Shown here piece by piece: positions 51,719 to 60,570 of a DNA stretch of 64,000 bases. This DNA is from Nocardia sp. SYP-A9097 (GTDB taxonomy: Bacteria > Actinomycetota > Actinomycetes > Mycobacteriales > Mycobacteriaceae), in contig NZ_WJIC01000006.1 in the NCBI RefSeq assembly GCF_009649815.1, positions 186,001-250,000 of the forward strand, read 5' to 3'. The position numbers were made by a program, and so were the translations under genes. The notes under the pieces were generated by a model. That model was given only the letters and a program-made list of their open reading frames with translations, had not been told where the DNA came from and made no database searches. Position 1 is the stretch's first letter; every line of letters starts with the position of its first letter.

Positions 51719-52551
51719 CCACTGTCCAACAAGCGCGCCAGGCCCTGGGGCAGCAGCTTCGAGATCTCCGCAACGATGCGGGCCTGAGTGGACGCCAGCT
51801 CGCCGTGATGGCGGGCTGGCCTCCGTCCAAGGTGTCGAAGATCGAGTACGGCAAACAAATGCCGACCGAAGACGACATACGCGCCTGGTGCAGCCATGCG
51901 GACACGGTCTCGCGAGTTCCCGAACTTATCGCCACACTCCGCAACGTTGATGCCGCCTACCTTGACTGGCGGCGGGCGCTCGGCGGAGGGATACGGCGAG
52001 AACAGAAGAAGATTCACTCTATCGAGTCGGAGACCAGACTGATCCGCGGTTACGATCCCGCGTTGATTCCGGGCCTGCTCCACACACCCGACTACGCCGC
52101 CGCCATCTTTCGTCAGGTCTCCGAGTTCAACGAAACACCGGCCGATACGGACGAGGCTGTCGCCGCGCGAATGGACAGACAACAGCAGTACCTCTACGGG
52201 GGAGATCGCCGAGTTCACTACCTCATCAATGAGACGGCCCTGTACACAACAGTAGGTGACACTGACGTGATGCTCGGTCAGCTCGACCGGTTGCTGACCG
52301 CGATGGCATTGCCCCGGGTGCTCCTGGGGATTGTTCCGTTGGCTTCCCCGTACCTCGTCTCTCCGACGAACTTCGTCATCTACGACGAACGGGTGGTGAT
52401 GGCCGAAGGAATCACCGCGGCACTCACGATCACATCACCGCGAGAAATAGCCATATACGGCAAGGCATTCAGGCTGCTCGCTGAACAATCGGTTACTGGC
52501 GAGCCTGCCCGCGCGCTGATTCGTAAGGCGCTTGAAACGAGGGTCAGCTGA
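51715..52551 (+). CDS. HTH-DUF5753 (Scr1-like) transcriptional regulator (E2)
   Basis: 278 residues. XRE-type HTH: LGQQLRDLRNDAGLSGRQLA and WPPSKVSKIEYGKQMPT. DUF5753 domain: LIPGLLHTPDYAAAIFRQ, RMDRQQQYLYGGDRRVHYLI and REIAIYGKAFRLLAEQSVTG. It has the same length and architecture as the E1 copy, with moderate divergence, so the two are old relatives rather than a recent duplication. A 3' remnant of a resolvase-like gene lies just downstream. Confidence 0.9.
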   Translation: MTTVQQARQALGQQLRDLRNDAGLSGRQLAVMAGWPPSKVSKIEYGKQMPTEDDIRAWCSHADTVSRVPELIATLRNVDAAYLDWRRALGGGIRREQKKIHSIESETRLIRGYDPALIPGLLHTPDYAAAIFRQVSEFNETPADTDEAVAARMDRQQQYLYGGDRRVHYLINETALYTTVGDTDVMLGQLDRLLTAMALPRVLLGIVPLASPYLVSPTNFVIYDERVVMAEGITAALTITSPREIAIYGKAFRLLAEQSVTGEPARALIRKALETRVS

Positions 52552-52555
52552 GTAC

Positions 52556-52640
52556 CTATTCCGGCAGCGAAGGCTTAGCCCAAATAGCCCTTCGGGCATA
52601 GGTCTTTTCGGGGCTCACCGTGATCACATCGAGCCGGGCC
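52556..52640 (-). pseudogene. 3' remnant of a second resolvase-like cassette gene
   Basis: The leftward frame encodes RLDVITVSPEKTYARRAIWA, nearly the C-terminal motif of the E1 gene at 43467 (ADVITVNPEETYARRAYPP). The rest of the gene is missing; upstream sequence belongs to the hydrolase promoter region. It shows that E2 once carried, or recombined with, an E1-type cassette. Confidence 0.7.
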
Positions 52641-52737
52641 GCCCGCTCCTCAACTGCGAAACAGGGTGAGGCAATCGATCGATCGTGCATGTGGGGCGGC
52701 GGGGCGATGGTATCTGTTGTGGGTGAGGCGAATCGAG

Positions 52738-53559
52738 ATGGTTGATGTTGGTTATCGGCTGGCCGCGAGTGTCTCGACGGGAGACACCTCGGTGCCCGTG
52801 GTTCACGTAAACGCCCTCGGCACATCACAAGACCAGTGGGATCAGGTGCTGCCCAGACTGTATCTGCGTACCACCGTCACCTATGACCGCCCCGGCATCG
52901 GTACCAGTGATCCGCTGCCCTCGCATCTGGCTGGTCAACCACGAACACTCGGAGCGTTGGCCGATGAGCTGCGCAGTGTGCTCGACAAGCTTGCGATCAA
53001 ATCGCCGCATGTGGTGGTCGGTCATTCCCTCGGAGCCCTGATCGCCATGATGTACGCCGCCCGCTACGGGGCGTATACGGCGGGGCTGGTGCTTGTGGAT
53101 GGCACGACGCTCGAGCATCTGAAGGGTTCTGACTGGCCGACATATGAAGGGGGCCAGGACAATCCGGGGTCGTCGATGTTGGACATCGCGGGATCGATCG
53201 CCGAGCTGGATGCGGCCGTGTGGGGGCCGGTGCCCGCCGCGGTGCTGGCGAGCGCACCGGGACGGTGGACACGTCTGACTCCCGCTGACGCCGCCGAATA
53301 CGCTCCGCTCACACTCGACCAGCTCGATCAGCAATGGCAGGCCGGGCAACGGGCGCTGGCCGAGAAGTTGGACGCGTTGCTGGTAGTGGCAGACTGGGCC
53401 GGGCACCACGTCGCCGCGGACCAACCCGAATTGGTCGCGGCCTGCGTGAGCGCGGTCATCACCGCCACTCGCAGCGATCGACGCGCCACCATCCCTCCCG
53501 CTCAATTGCGGTATGCGGGCGGATCATGCCCAGCGTCTCGACTTGATCCGACCAGTTAG
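52738..53559 (+). CDS. Alpha/beta-fold hydrolase carried by E2
   Basis: 273 residues from the ATG at 52738. VVHVNALGTSQDQWDQVLPRL is the oxyanion region, YDRPGIGTSD follows, and the nucleophile elbow is VVVGHSLGALIAMM. The catalytic His is probably in ADWAGHHVAADQPELV. Substrate unknown. It is cargo between the cassette and the integrase stump. The usual HG motif is HVNALG here, a slightly unusual oxyanion loop. Confidence 0.85.
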   Translation: MVDVGYRLAASVSTGDTSVPVVHVNALGTSQDQWDQVLPRLYLRTTVTYDRPGIGTSDPLPSHLAGQPRTLGALADELRSVLDKLAIKSPHVVVGHSLGALIAMMYAARYGAYTAGLVLVDGTTLEHLKGSDWPTYEGGQDNPGSSMLDIAGSIAELDAAVWGPVPAAVLASAPGRWTRLTPADAAEYAPLTLDQLDQQWQAGQRALAEKLDALLVVADWAGHHVAADQPELVAACVSAVITATRSDRRATIPPAQLRYAGGSCPASRLDPTS

Positions 53560-53562
53560 GGA

Positions 53563-53651
53563 TCAGCCACCGGCCAGCCGCCGGGTCGGTGACGTAGATT
53601 CGTCAGTCATGACTGATAGCCGCGCTGCCAGCAGGGTAAGTAACGGGGTGC
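53563..53651 (-). pseudogene. N-terminal stump of a serine integrase (E2)
   Basis: The leftward frame reads TPLLTLLAARLSVMTDESTS then PTRRLAGG and a stop. It matches the E1 integrase start (PPLRALLVARLSVMTDESTS, then PTRQLEHG), including the catalytic ARLS, and diverges right after. About 49 bp are nearly identical between 53588-53636 and 48865-48913. The rest of the gene is deleted. Confidence 0.85.
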
Positions 53652-53658
53652 AGGACCG

Positions 53659-54156
53659 GTGAACGTCTCCAAGAAGACTCGTGCTTGGCTTGTCCTAAGC
53701 GGGGCGCTGGTCATGGTGCTGGCCGCGGTGCTGCTCTCGCGCGGCGGGCATACCACCACCAGCTCGAACCAGACTGTTGCCTCGACTGTGGCCGGAAAGA
53801 CCACTACCGCAGTCAAACCCGGGCCGCGGACGACCGTGCCCGGGGTGGTGGATCAGCAGGTTACCCGGGCGCCCGGGGTGCCTGATCGGGCGTATCAGAC
53901 GCTAGTGGAGATTGATGCCGGGCGGTGGCCGGGGTCCGCTAATGCGCCTGGGACGCATGGTGGGGATACCTGGATGAATCGGGGTGGGGATCTTCCCGCT
54001 AAGGATTCGGGCGGGAAGAAGATCAGTTATCAGGAGTGGGATGTCAATCCCAAGAAGGCTGGGCAGGGGCGGGATGCCGAGCGGATTATCACCGGGAGTG
54101 ACGGGTCGGCTTTTTACACCGGGGATCACTACAACACCTTTACGAGGATGCGCTGA
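53659..54156 (+). CDS. Secreted guanyl-specific ribonuclease (barnase/RNase Sa type)
   Basis: 165 residues from a GTG. An N-terminal signal/anchor (TRAWLVLSGALVMVLAAVLL) and a Thr/Pro-rich linker precede the ~75-residue catalytic domain. The microbial RNase triad is visible: Glu126 in YQEWDVNP, Arg142 in DAERIITGSDGSAFYTGDHY and His157 in that last GDHY. It cleaves RNA 3' of G, probably outside the cell. The barstar gene overlaps its stop by one base (TGATG). Its upstream neighbour was originally the xthA 3' end; now it abuts E2. Confidence 0.93.
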   Translation: MNVSKKTRAWLVLSGALVMVLAAVLLSRGGHTTTSSNQTVASTVAGKTTTAVKPGPRTTVPGVVDQQVTRAPGVPDRAYQTLVEIDAGRWPGSANAPGTHGGDTWMNRGGDLPAKDSGGKKISYQEWDVNPKKAGQGRDAERIITGSDGSAFYTGDHYNTFTRMR

Positions 54157-54656
54157 TGACCGAGGCTATGACGCTCTCGCAGTTCCTCTCCGTCGCAAGT
54201 GTTTCCGAGGTGGCGGGTAAGTCCGCGACTCCGGTGCTGGGGGTGCTGCCGGTGGGGGCGGCCGAATTCTCCGGTGTGCGTGAGCAATTGCCCGACGACT
54301 ATCTCTCCCGTGAGTTGCGGGGGCGCAAGATGCGCACGGTCGCAGAGGTTTTCGATGAGTTCGCGGCGGCGTTCCAGTTCCCGTACTACTTCGGGCAGAA
54401 CAAGGACGCCTTCGATGAATGCCTGCGGGATCTGGACGAGTTCGTCGGCCCGGCTTCGGGATACGTGGTGGTGGTGCGCAATGCCGCACTGCTGCTTGCG
54501 GATCAGCCCGGCGAGCGCGAATGGTTCGGCGAGGCCATGACCGATGCCGCCGCGCACTGGTCCGGTAAGGGGACCGCGCTGCGGGTGATCCTGCAGGATG
54601 CCGCGCCGGGCGGAATCGATGCGGTCGCACTGCTCTCGCAGCCGACTCACAGCTGA
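54156..54656 (+). CDS. Barstar-family ribonuclease inhibitor
   Basis: 166 residues. The barstar signature FPYYFGQNKDAFDECLRDLDEF (core YYFGQNKDAFDECL) supplies the acidic helix that plugs the RNase active site. An N-terminal extension of about 70 residues precedes it. It is translationally coupled to the RNase gene and should neutralise any RNase kept in the cytoplasm. Together they form a barnase/barstar-type toxin-immunity pair. Confidence 0.93.
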   Translation: MTEAMTLSQFLSVASVSEVAGKSATPVLGVLPVGAAEFSGVREQLPDDYLSRELRGRKMRTVAEVFDEFAAAFQFPYYFGQNKDAFDECLRDLDEFVGPASGYVVVVRNAALLLADQPGEREWFGEAMTDAAAHWSGKGTALRVILQDAAPGGIDAVALLSQPTHS

Positions 54657-54783
54657 TGGACAGGCGGGGTTAACCGGAGTTTCCCCGCCGCTTCATCCCC
54701 CCGAACACCTGTGTGTGACAGGCGCTGACATGGTCACGCTAACGCGATCGTCGAACTTCGCGATCCGAACACTGGGAGGTCCC

Positions 54784-56391
54784 ATGTATGCCTCGGCTCG
54801 CCGACGCATCGTCCGGCGGACTCGTGCCGCAGCCGCCTGCACCGCACTGCTGGCGCTCACCGCGACCGCGTGTTCCGGCTCCTCGGACGGCAATTCGGCC
54901 GCGGAGACCACGACCCCGATCAAACATCTCGTGGTGATCTTCCAGGAGAACGTCTCCTTCGACCACTACTTCGGCACCTACCCCAAGGCCGCCAATACCG
55001 ACGGCACCCAGTTCACGGCGCTGCCGAATACGCCTGCGGTGGACGGACTCACCGCGGACCTACTGACCAAGAACCCCAACAAGTTCCAGCCGCAGCGACT
55101 CGGCGGTCCGGCCCAGCAGGTGACCTGCGATCAGGACCACGAGTACAAGGACGAACAGGCCGCGTTCAACGGCGGCAAGATGGACCAGTTCGTCGAACAC
55201 ACCGAGGTCGCCGCCTGTAAGCCGCCGACCTTCGGCGTACCCGGCCTGGTGATGGACTACTATGACGGCAATTCCGTTACCGCGCTGTGGAATTACGCGC
55301 AGCACTTTGCCATGAGCGACAACTCCTACAACACCACCTTCGGGCCGTCCACGCCCGGCGCGGTAAACCTGGTCTCCGGCCAGACCCACGGTGTCACAAA
55401 GGAATTCATGCCCGACGGCAAACCCTTCACCGAGGGTGAGGTGCTCGACAACGCGGGCGGCGGGCAGGGCACCATCATCGGTGATCCGCAGCCGTTCGGC
55501 GACGACTGCTCCAGCCGCGATCAGGTACAGCTCACCGGCACCAATATCGGTGACCTGCTGAACCAGAAGAACATCAGCTGGGGCTTCTTCCAGGGCGGCT
55601 TCAAACCCACCGAAACCAAGGACGGCAAGGCGGTCTGCGGCGCCACCCACAATGTCGGTGTGGCCCTGGGCGGTACCGGCAAAACCGGTGACAAGGCATT
55701 CGACACCAAGGGCGATTACATCCCGCACCACGAGCCCTTCCAGTACTACGCCTCCACCGCCAACCCGCACCACCTGCCGCCGTCCGCCGTGGACAAGATC
55801 GGCCAAACCGATCAGGCCAACCACCAGTACGACCTGACCGATTTCTGGGCCGCCGCCGACGCCAGCCACCTGCCCGCCGTCAGCTACCTCAAGGCCCCCG
55901 GCTACCAGGACGGCCACGCCGCCTACTCCGATCCCCTGGACGAGCAGCAATTCCTGGTCGAGACCATCAACCACCTGCAGCAGCTCCCGGATTGGAAGGA
56001 CACCGCGGTAGTCATCGCCTACGACGACTCCGACGGCTGGTACGACCACAAGTCCGCCCCCGCCGGACTCTCCTCAATCTCGGCCGAGGACGCCCTCAAC
56101 GGTCCCGGCGTCTGCGGTACCGCCGACAAGCCCGCGCAATTCCAGGGCCGCTGCGGTTACGGCCCCCGCCTGCCCCTGCTCGTCGTATCCCCTTACGCCA
56201 AGCCGAATTTCGTGGACCACTCGGTCACCGACCAGTCCTCCATCCTGCGATTCATCGAAGACAACTGGAAGACCGGCCGCATCGGCAACGACTCCTACGA
56301 CGAGCGCGCCGGCGCCCTGGACCCCATGTTCGACTTCAAGGCCAACCAGCCCACCCTGCTCCTGGACCCCAGGACCGGCGCGAAGAACTGA
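54784..56391 (+). CDS. Exported phosphoesterase, phospholipase C-type
   Basis: 535 residues after GGAGG. An N-terminal Arg-rich signal peptide (RRRIVRRTRAAAACTALLAL...) ends near a possible lipobox (ATAC-SGSS). The phosphoesterase family core starts IKHLVVIFQENVSFDHYFGTYP, which is the metal-binding ENVSFDHYFG motif. It continues with DNSYNTTFGPSTPG and ends with the YDDSDGWYDHK and LPLLVVSPYAKPNFVDHS blocks. Related enzymes are the PlcA-D phospholipases of mycobacteria and acid phosphatases. The double-Arg start could indicate Tat export. It is followed by a strong terminator. Confidence 0.9.
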   Translation: MYASARRRIVRRTRAAAACTALLALTATACSGSSDGNSAAETTTPIKHLVVIFQENVSFDHYFGTYPKAANTDGTQFTALPNTPAVDGLTADLLTKNPNKFQPQRLGGPAQQVTCDQDHEYKDEQAAFNGGKMDQFVEHTEVAACKPPTFGVPGLVMDYYDGNSVTALWNYAQHFAMSDNSYNTTFGPSTPGAVNLVSGQTHGVTKEFMPDGKPFTEGEVLDNAGGGQGTIIGDPQPFGDDCSSRDQVQLTGTNIGDLLNQKNISWGFFQGGFKPTETKDGKAVCGATHNVGVALGGTGKTGDKAFDTKGDYIPHHEPFQYYASTANPHHLPPSAVDKIGQTDQANHQYDLTDFWAAADASHLPAVSYLKAPGYQDGHAAYSDPLDEQQFLVETINHLQQLPDWKDTAVVIAYDDSDGWYDHKSAPAGLSSISAEDALNGPGVCGTADKPAQFQGRCGYGPRLPLLVVSPYAKPNFVDHSVTDQSSILRFIEDNWKTGRIGNDSYDERAGALDPMFDFKANQPTLLLDPRTGAKN

Positions 56392-56402
56392 TCGCCGCGT
56401 AA

Positions 56403-56434
56403 CAGTGCCCCCGGTGAATTCGCCGGGGGCACTG
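56403..56434. terminator. Bidirectional terminator between phosphoesterase and TetR genes
   Basis: CAGTGCCCCCGG and CCGGGGGCACTG form a perfect 12-bp stem with an 8-nt loop, between two convergent genes. Confidence 0.85.
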
Positions 56435-56445
56435 TGCGTTTCGGG

Positions 56446-57084
56446 CTAACTCCGCAGGCGCGCGGCCAGGTCCTCGCCGAGGAGGACGAAAACATCTGTG
56501 GTGTGGTCGATCAGCTCATCGCGGGTAAGGGGGAGGTCGCCCTGCAGCCAGGTGGTGAGCGTCTGAACCAGGCCGCCCACCAGATATGTCGCGCGGAAAC
56601 TGATGACGGGGTTGGGGTCGGATTCGGTGAGGCCGTAGAAGTCGATGCCTTCTGCCGCAACGAGATTGGCGAAGGCTCTGGTGGTGTGGACTGTGCGGGT
56701 GCGGAGTTCGGGGGTCGCCGAGCTGACTATCAAGGCCACGTGGGCTTTTCGAGGATCATCGGTGAGCAGTTCGATGCCTGCGGTGATGGCGGCGTGTGCC
56801 TTGGCGCGGGGAGTGTCGGCGGCCGTGTGGACCGCGGTGATCAGGGCGGCGGCCAACTCTTCGGCAATGGTGTCGAACAATGCGGAGAGCACCGCGTCGC
56901 GGCTGTCGAAGTTCTCGTAGTAGTAGCGCTCATTGAGGCCCGCGCCCGCGCACAGGGCGGAGACGGTGAGTCTGTCCAGGCCCTGGGTACCGAGGATGTC
57001 GAGGGCGGCATCGAGCAGGGTGGTGCGGCGCTGGGCGCGGCGTTCCGCCGCGGAGATACCGCCATAGGTCCGTTGCCCGGTCAC
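56446..57084 (-). CDS. TetR-family regulator of the adjacent MpaB-type gene
   Basis: About 212 residues from the GTG at 57084; an ATG at 57108 is also in frame but lies inside the operator region. HTH: RRTTLLDAALDILGTQGLDR, then LTVSALCAGAGLNERYYYENF. The C-terminal domain is helical. It is divergent from the oxygenase gene, and the intergenic region contains overlapping palindromes, so it probably represses both itself and that gene. Confidence 0.88.
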   Translation of the reverse strand: MTGQRTYGGISAAERRAQRRTTLLDAALDILGTQGLDRLTVSALCAGAGLNERYYYENFDSRDAVLSALFDTIAEELAAALITAVHTAADTPRAKAHAAITAGIELLTDDPRKAHVALIVSSATPELRTRTVHTTRAFANLVAAEGIDFYGLTESDPNPVISFRATYLVGGLVQTLTTWLQGDLPLTRDELIDHTTDVFVLLGEDLAARLRS

Positions 57085-57105
57085 GGGTTGATTCTCACAT
57101 GGCGG

Positions 57106-57144
57106 CAATTCTGGTGGTAGGTCTTGCCAGAATTGTGATTCTGG
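57106..57144. promoter_or_regulatory. Overlapping palindromic operator sites
   Basis: Three half-sites alternate: ATTCTGG (57108-57114), CCAGAAT (57127-57133) and ATTCTGG (57138-57144). The last two form the perfect 18-bp palindrome CCAGAATTGTGATTCTGG. The first two form CAATTCTGG-n12-CCAGAATTG. They are placed between tetR and the divergent oxygenase gene. Confidence 0.65.
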
Positions 57145-57200
57145 GGGAATCTATTTCCAGATGACGTGGCTCGGGCCACACACCGCCCCAGGAGGCAACG

Positions 57201-58133
57201 ATGCCTGCACAGTCCGGTTACTTCTCCGACGATTCGATGATCAGACGGGTCATGCGCAAGCGCGCGGTAGGGCTCACCTACGGGCAGCGCGCCCTGGTCA
57301 TCGGGGCCGTACACCCGCTGCTCTACGTCGGCACCGCCGAGAACACCCAGCATCGAACCACCCCGTATACGCGACTCGCCTTGACCGGCAGGCTCTTCGA
57401 AGCCGTCTCACTCGGCACCCGCGAGGAGGCCGACCGGGCGCGCAGCTTCACCCGCAAGCGGCACGCACCCGTGCAGGGCGCACTCCCCGAGGACGCGGGC
57501 ACGCACAATCCGCAGGGCACCCGCTACTCCGCGCACGATCCGCAGCTGATGTTCATGACCATGGCCTTCACCTTCGACTCCGCCGAGGTCATGCACGATC
57601 TGCTGGTCCGCAAACTCACCCCGGGCGAACGCGAGGGCCTCTATCAGGACTATTGCCGCTGGGGTGAACTCTTCGGCATGCCGCGCGAGGCCGCACCCGC
57701 CGAATACGCCGAATTCCGCCGCTACTTCGACGGCTACCTCGCCTCCGGTGAACCCTTCCTCACCGAAGAAGCCAAACTGGTCGGCTCCTATCTCATTGGA
57801 CAGCGCATCGCGCATCCCATGCCCATACCGGTCCAACAGGCCCTGGGCGGTTTCAACCTGCTCGTCCAGAGCAGCCTCCCGCCGCGCATCCGCGAAATGT
57901 ACGGCCTGAACTGGGGCCTGCGCGAAGAACTCGCCTGCCGCGGCCTCGCCCGAGCGGTCCGCACCGCGCACTTCTCACCGCCGCTCGCCCCGAAATTGCT
58001 GCGCGGCTCGCTGACCGGACCCAGCTATCCGCTGTACCGGCTCGCCACCCGCCGCGAACAGCGACTCATCGCCGCCGGGCAATCGATCATGCCGGGCGTC
58101 GACCCCTTGCCGCAGGCATCTCGCGTGAGCTGA
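57201..58133 (+). CDS. MpaB-type (DUF2236) heme oxygenase-like protein
   Basis: 310 residues with AGGAGG 5 nt before the ATG. It has the DUF2236 layout found in latex-clearing and MpaB-type proteins: an N-terminal LVIGAVHPLLYVGTAENTQH segment, PYTRLALTGRLFEAV, then SAHDPQLMFMTMAFTFDSAE, and a helical C-terminus. The His of SAHDPQL and the Arg of TPYTRL are candidate heme-contact residues. Family members are b-type heme enzymes of various oxidations. Controlled, probably, by the divergent TetR protein. Confidence 0.85.
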   Translation: MPAQSGYFSDDSMIRRVMRKRAVGLTYGQRALVIGAVHPLLYVGTAENTQHRTTPYTRLALTGRLFEAVSLGTREEADRARSFTRKRHAPVQGALPEDAGTHNPQGTRYSAHDPQLMFMTMAFTFDSAEVMHDLLVRKLTPGEREGLYQDYCRWGELFGMPREAAPAEYAEFRRYFDGYLASGEPFLTEEAKLVGSYLIGQRIAHPMPIPVQQALGGFNLLVQSSLPPRIREMYGLNWGLREELACRGLARAVRTAHFSPPLAPKLLRGSLTGPSYPLYRLATRREQRLIAAGQSIMPGVDPLPQASRVS

Positions 58134-58141
58134 CCCCTCGA

Positions 58142-58236
58142 GTTCGCGGCCCGCCCCGTTTCTGGACTGAGTGGAGCGGGGGAGCGAAGCGGAGGAGCGG
58201 AGGGAGGGAAGAAACGGGGCTTCGGGGGCCGCGAAC
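58142..58236. repeat. Long nested inverted repeat in the oxygenase-trpS gap
   Basis: Outer arms GTTCGCGGCC (58142-58151) and GGCCGCGAAC (58227-58236); inner arms GCCCCGTTTC (58153-58162) and GAAACGGGGC (58211-58220). The loop is rich in GGAGCG/AGCGGAG units, which also continue after the repeat. It may be a terminator or an intergenic palindromic repeat family. Confidence 0.65.
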
Positions 58237-58274
58237 CGCCGGAGCGCAGCGGAGGCAAATTAAATAGAGCTTGA

Positions 58275-59321
<1,047 letters not shown>

Positions 59322-59537
59322 TGTCACACCGCGACCCGCTGTGGTGCGGGTCGCGATTCGGCCGACGCGCAGCCCGGTTCCCGTGCCCGCGTGCCGGGAG
59401 GTGCGAGAGTTAACGCCTGACCAGGGCGAATATGTTTACCTCCGCGTACACGAGGTAGTTCGCCAGTAGAAACTCAGGCGCGGGTATGGGACCGGACGAC
59501 GCCCGAGGTCCCATACCGTGCGCCGGGCGTTGCGGAG

Positions 59538-60557
59538 GTGGCGGTGTTCGGCGGTATCAAGGCCCGGATCGAGCATGAGATCCAGCGGCGGCATTGGCTC
59601 GATCATCTGGTGCGCGCCGGTGGGCGCTATCAACGCCAGCGCGGCGACTACTACGCAGCGGGCATTACGTATTTCACTGTGCTGTCGCTGTTTCCGCTGC
59701 TGATGGTGGGTTTCGCGGTGGCCGGTTTCGTGTTGTCGCGAAATCCGCAGCTGCTCACCGATATTCAGGACAAGATCGTCCAGAATCTTCCCGGCGCGGC
59801 GGGCGACCAGATCAACGATCTGATTCAGCAGGCCGTGCGTTCGCGGGCCGGCGTCGGCGCGATCGGTTTGGCGGCGGGCGCGTACGCCGGGCTCGGCTGG
59901 ATCGGGAACCTGCGGGCCGCGCTCACCGAACAGTGGGAACAACCGTACAAACCGCGCAATTGGGCGGTCACCAAACTCTCGGATCTGCTGGCGCTCATCG
60001 GCTTGTTCCTGGCGATCGGGGTCTCGCTCGGACTCTCCGTCCTGGCCTCCAGCGGACTCATCAGCAAACTACTGACGCGCTGGCATATCAGCGAATCCTC
60101 GTTTGTCACACTGTTGTTGACGCTGCTGTCGCTAGTGCTCGCCATCGGCGCGAACTGGGCCGTCTTCGTCTGGATTATCGCGCGCATGCCTCGGTATCCG
60201 GTCACCTTCCGCAGCGCGGCGCGGGCGGCACTCTTCGCCGCCATCGTCTTCGAAGGCTTCAAACAACTCGCCTCGGTCGTGCTGAAATCGGTGGTGAACG
60301 GCCCGGCAGGCGTGACCTTCGGACCCATTATCGGCCTCATGGTCTTCAGCTACTTCACCGCGCGAATCATTCTCTTCGCCACCGCTTGGGCCGCAACCGC
60401 CACCGAAAACGATGTGCCGGTGGATATTCCGCCGCCCGCACCGGCCATTATCGAACCCCGGGGCGCGGGCCCGGGGATCACGACCGGTGCGGCGGCGGCC
60501 CTGCTGGGTGCGGGAGCGCTTGCCGGAGCGGCGATTTCGGCGCTGCGCCGACGCTGA
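59538..60557 (+). CDS. YihY/UPF0761-family inner membrane protein
   Basis: 339 residues from a GTG at 59538 after GGAGG. The family core runs DYYAAGITYFTVLSLFPLLM (TM1) through four more membrane spans, with GLGWIGNLRAALTEQWEQP between spans and FVWIIARMPR. It ends in an Ala-rich hydrophobic segment with a basic tail (SALRRR). Once misassigned as RNase BN, the family is now regarded as membrane transport- or envelope-related; YhjD-type members are linked to lipid export. It follows trpS, the usual neighbour in mycolata. Confidence 0.9.
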   Translation: MAVFGGIKARIEHEIQRRHWLDHLVRAGGRYQRQRGDYYAAGITYFTVLSLFPLLMVGFAVAGFVLSRNPQLLTDIQDKIVQNLPGAAGDQINDLIQQAVRSRAGVGAIGLAAGAYAGLGWIGNLRAALTEQWEQPYKPRNWAVTKLSDLLALIGLFLAIGVSLGLSVLASSGLISKLLTRWHISESSFVTLLLTLLSLVLAIGANWAVFVWIIARMPRYPVTFRSAARAALFAAIVFEGFKQLASVVLKSVVNGPAGVTFGPIIGLMVFSYFTARIILFATAWAATATENDVPVDIPPPAPAIIEPRGAGPGITTGAAAALLGAGALAGAAISALRRR

Positions 60558-60570
60558 ATCTATTGCGGGA

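Larger units (their letters stand above)
49171..53653. mobile_element. E2: decayed second element with the same xthA insertion strategy
   Basis: About 4.5 kb between an orphan xthA replacement tail (left) and an integrase N-terminal stump (right). Inside are a small membrane protein, a full copy of the four-gene cassette, a remnant of another resolvase-like gene and an alpha/beta hydrolase. No phage structural gene remains. Its attachment sites are lost: the left one by fusion to the RNase fragment, the right one by a deletion up to the last bases of an xthA-like end (GTGCA...ACCGGTGA) before the intact RNase gene. Confidence 0.78.

Noticed and set aside
53588..53636. Initially read as an attachment-site repeat shared with 48865-48913
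   Set aside because: The similarity is integrase N-terminal coding sequence on the minus strand (ARLSVMTDESTS), so it is a gene remnant rather than an att core.
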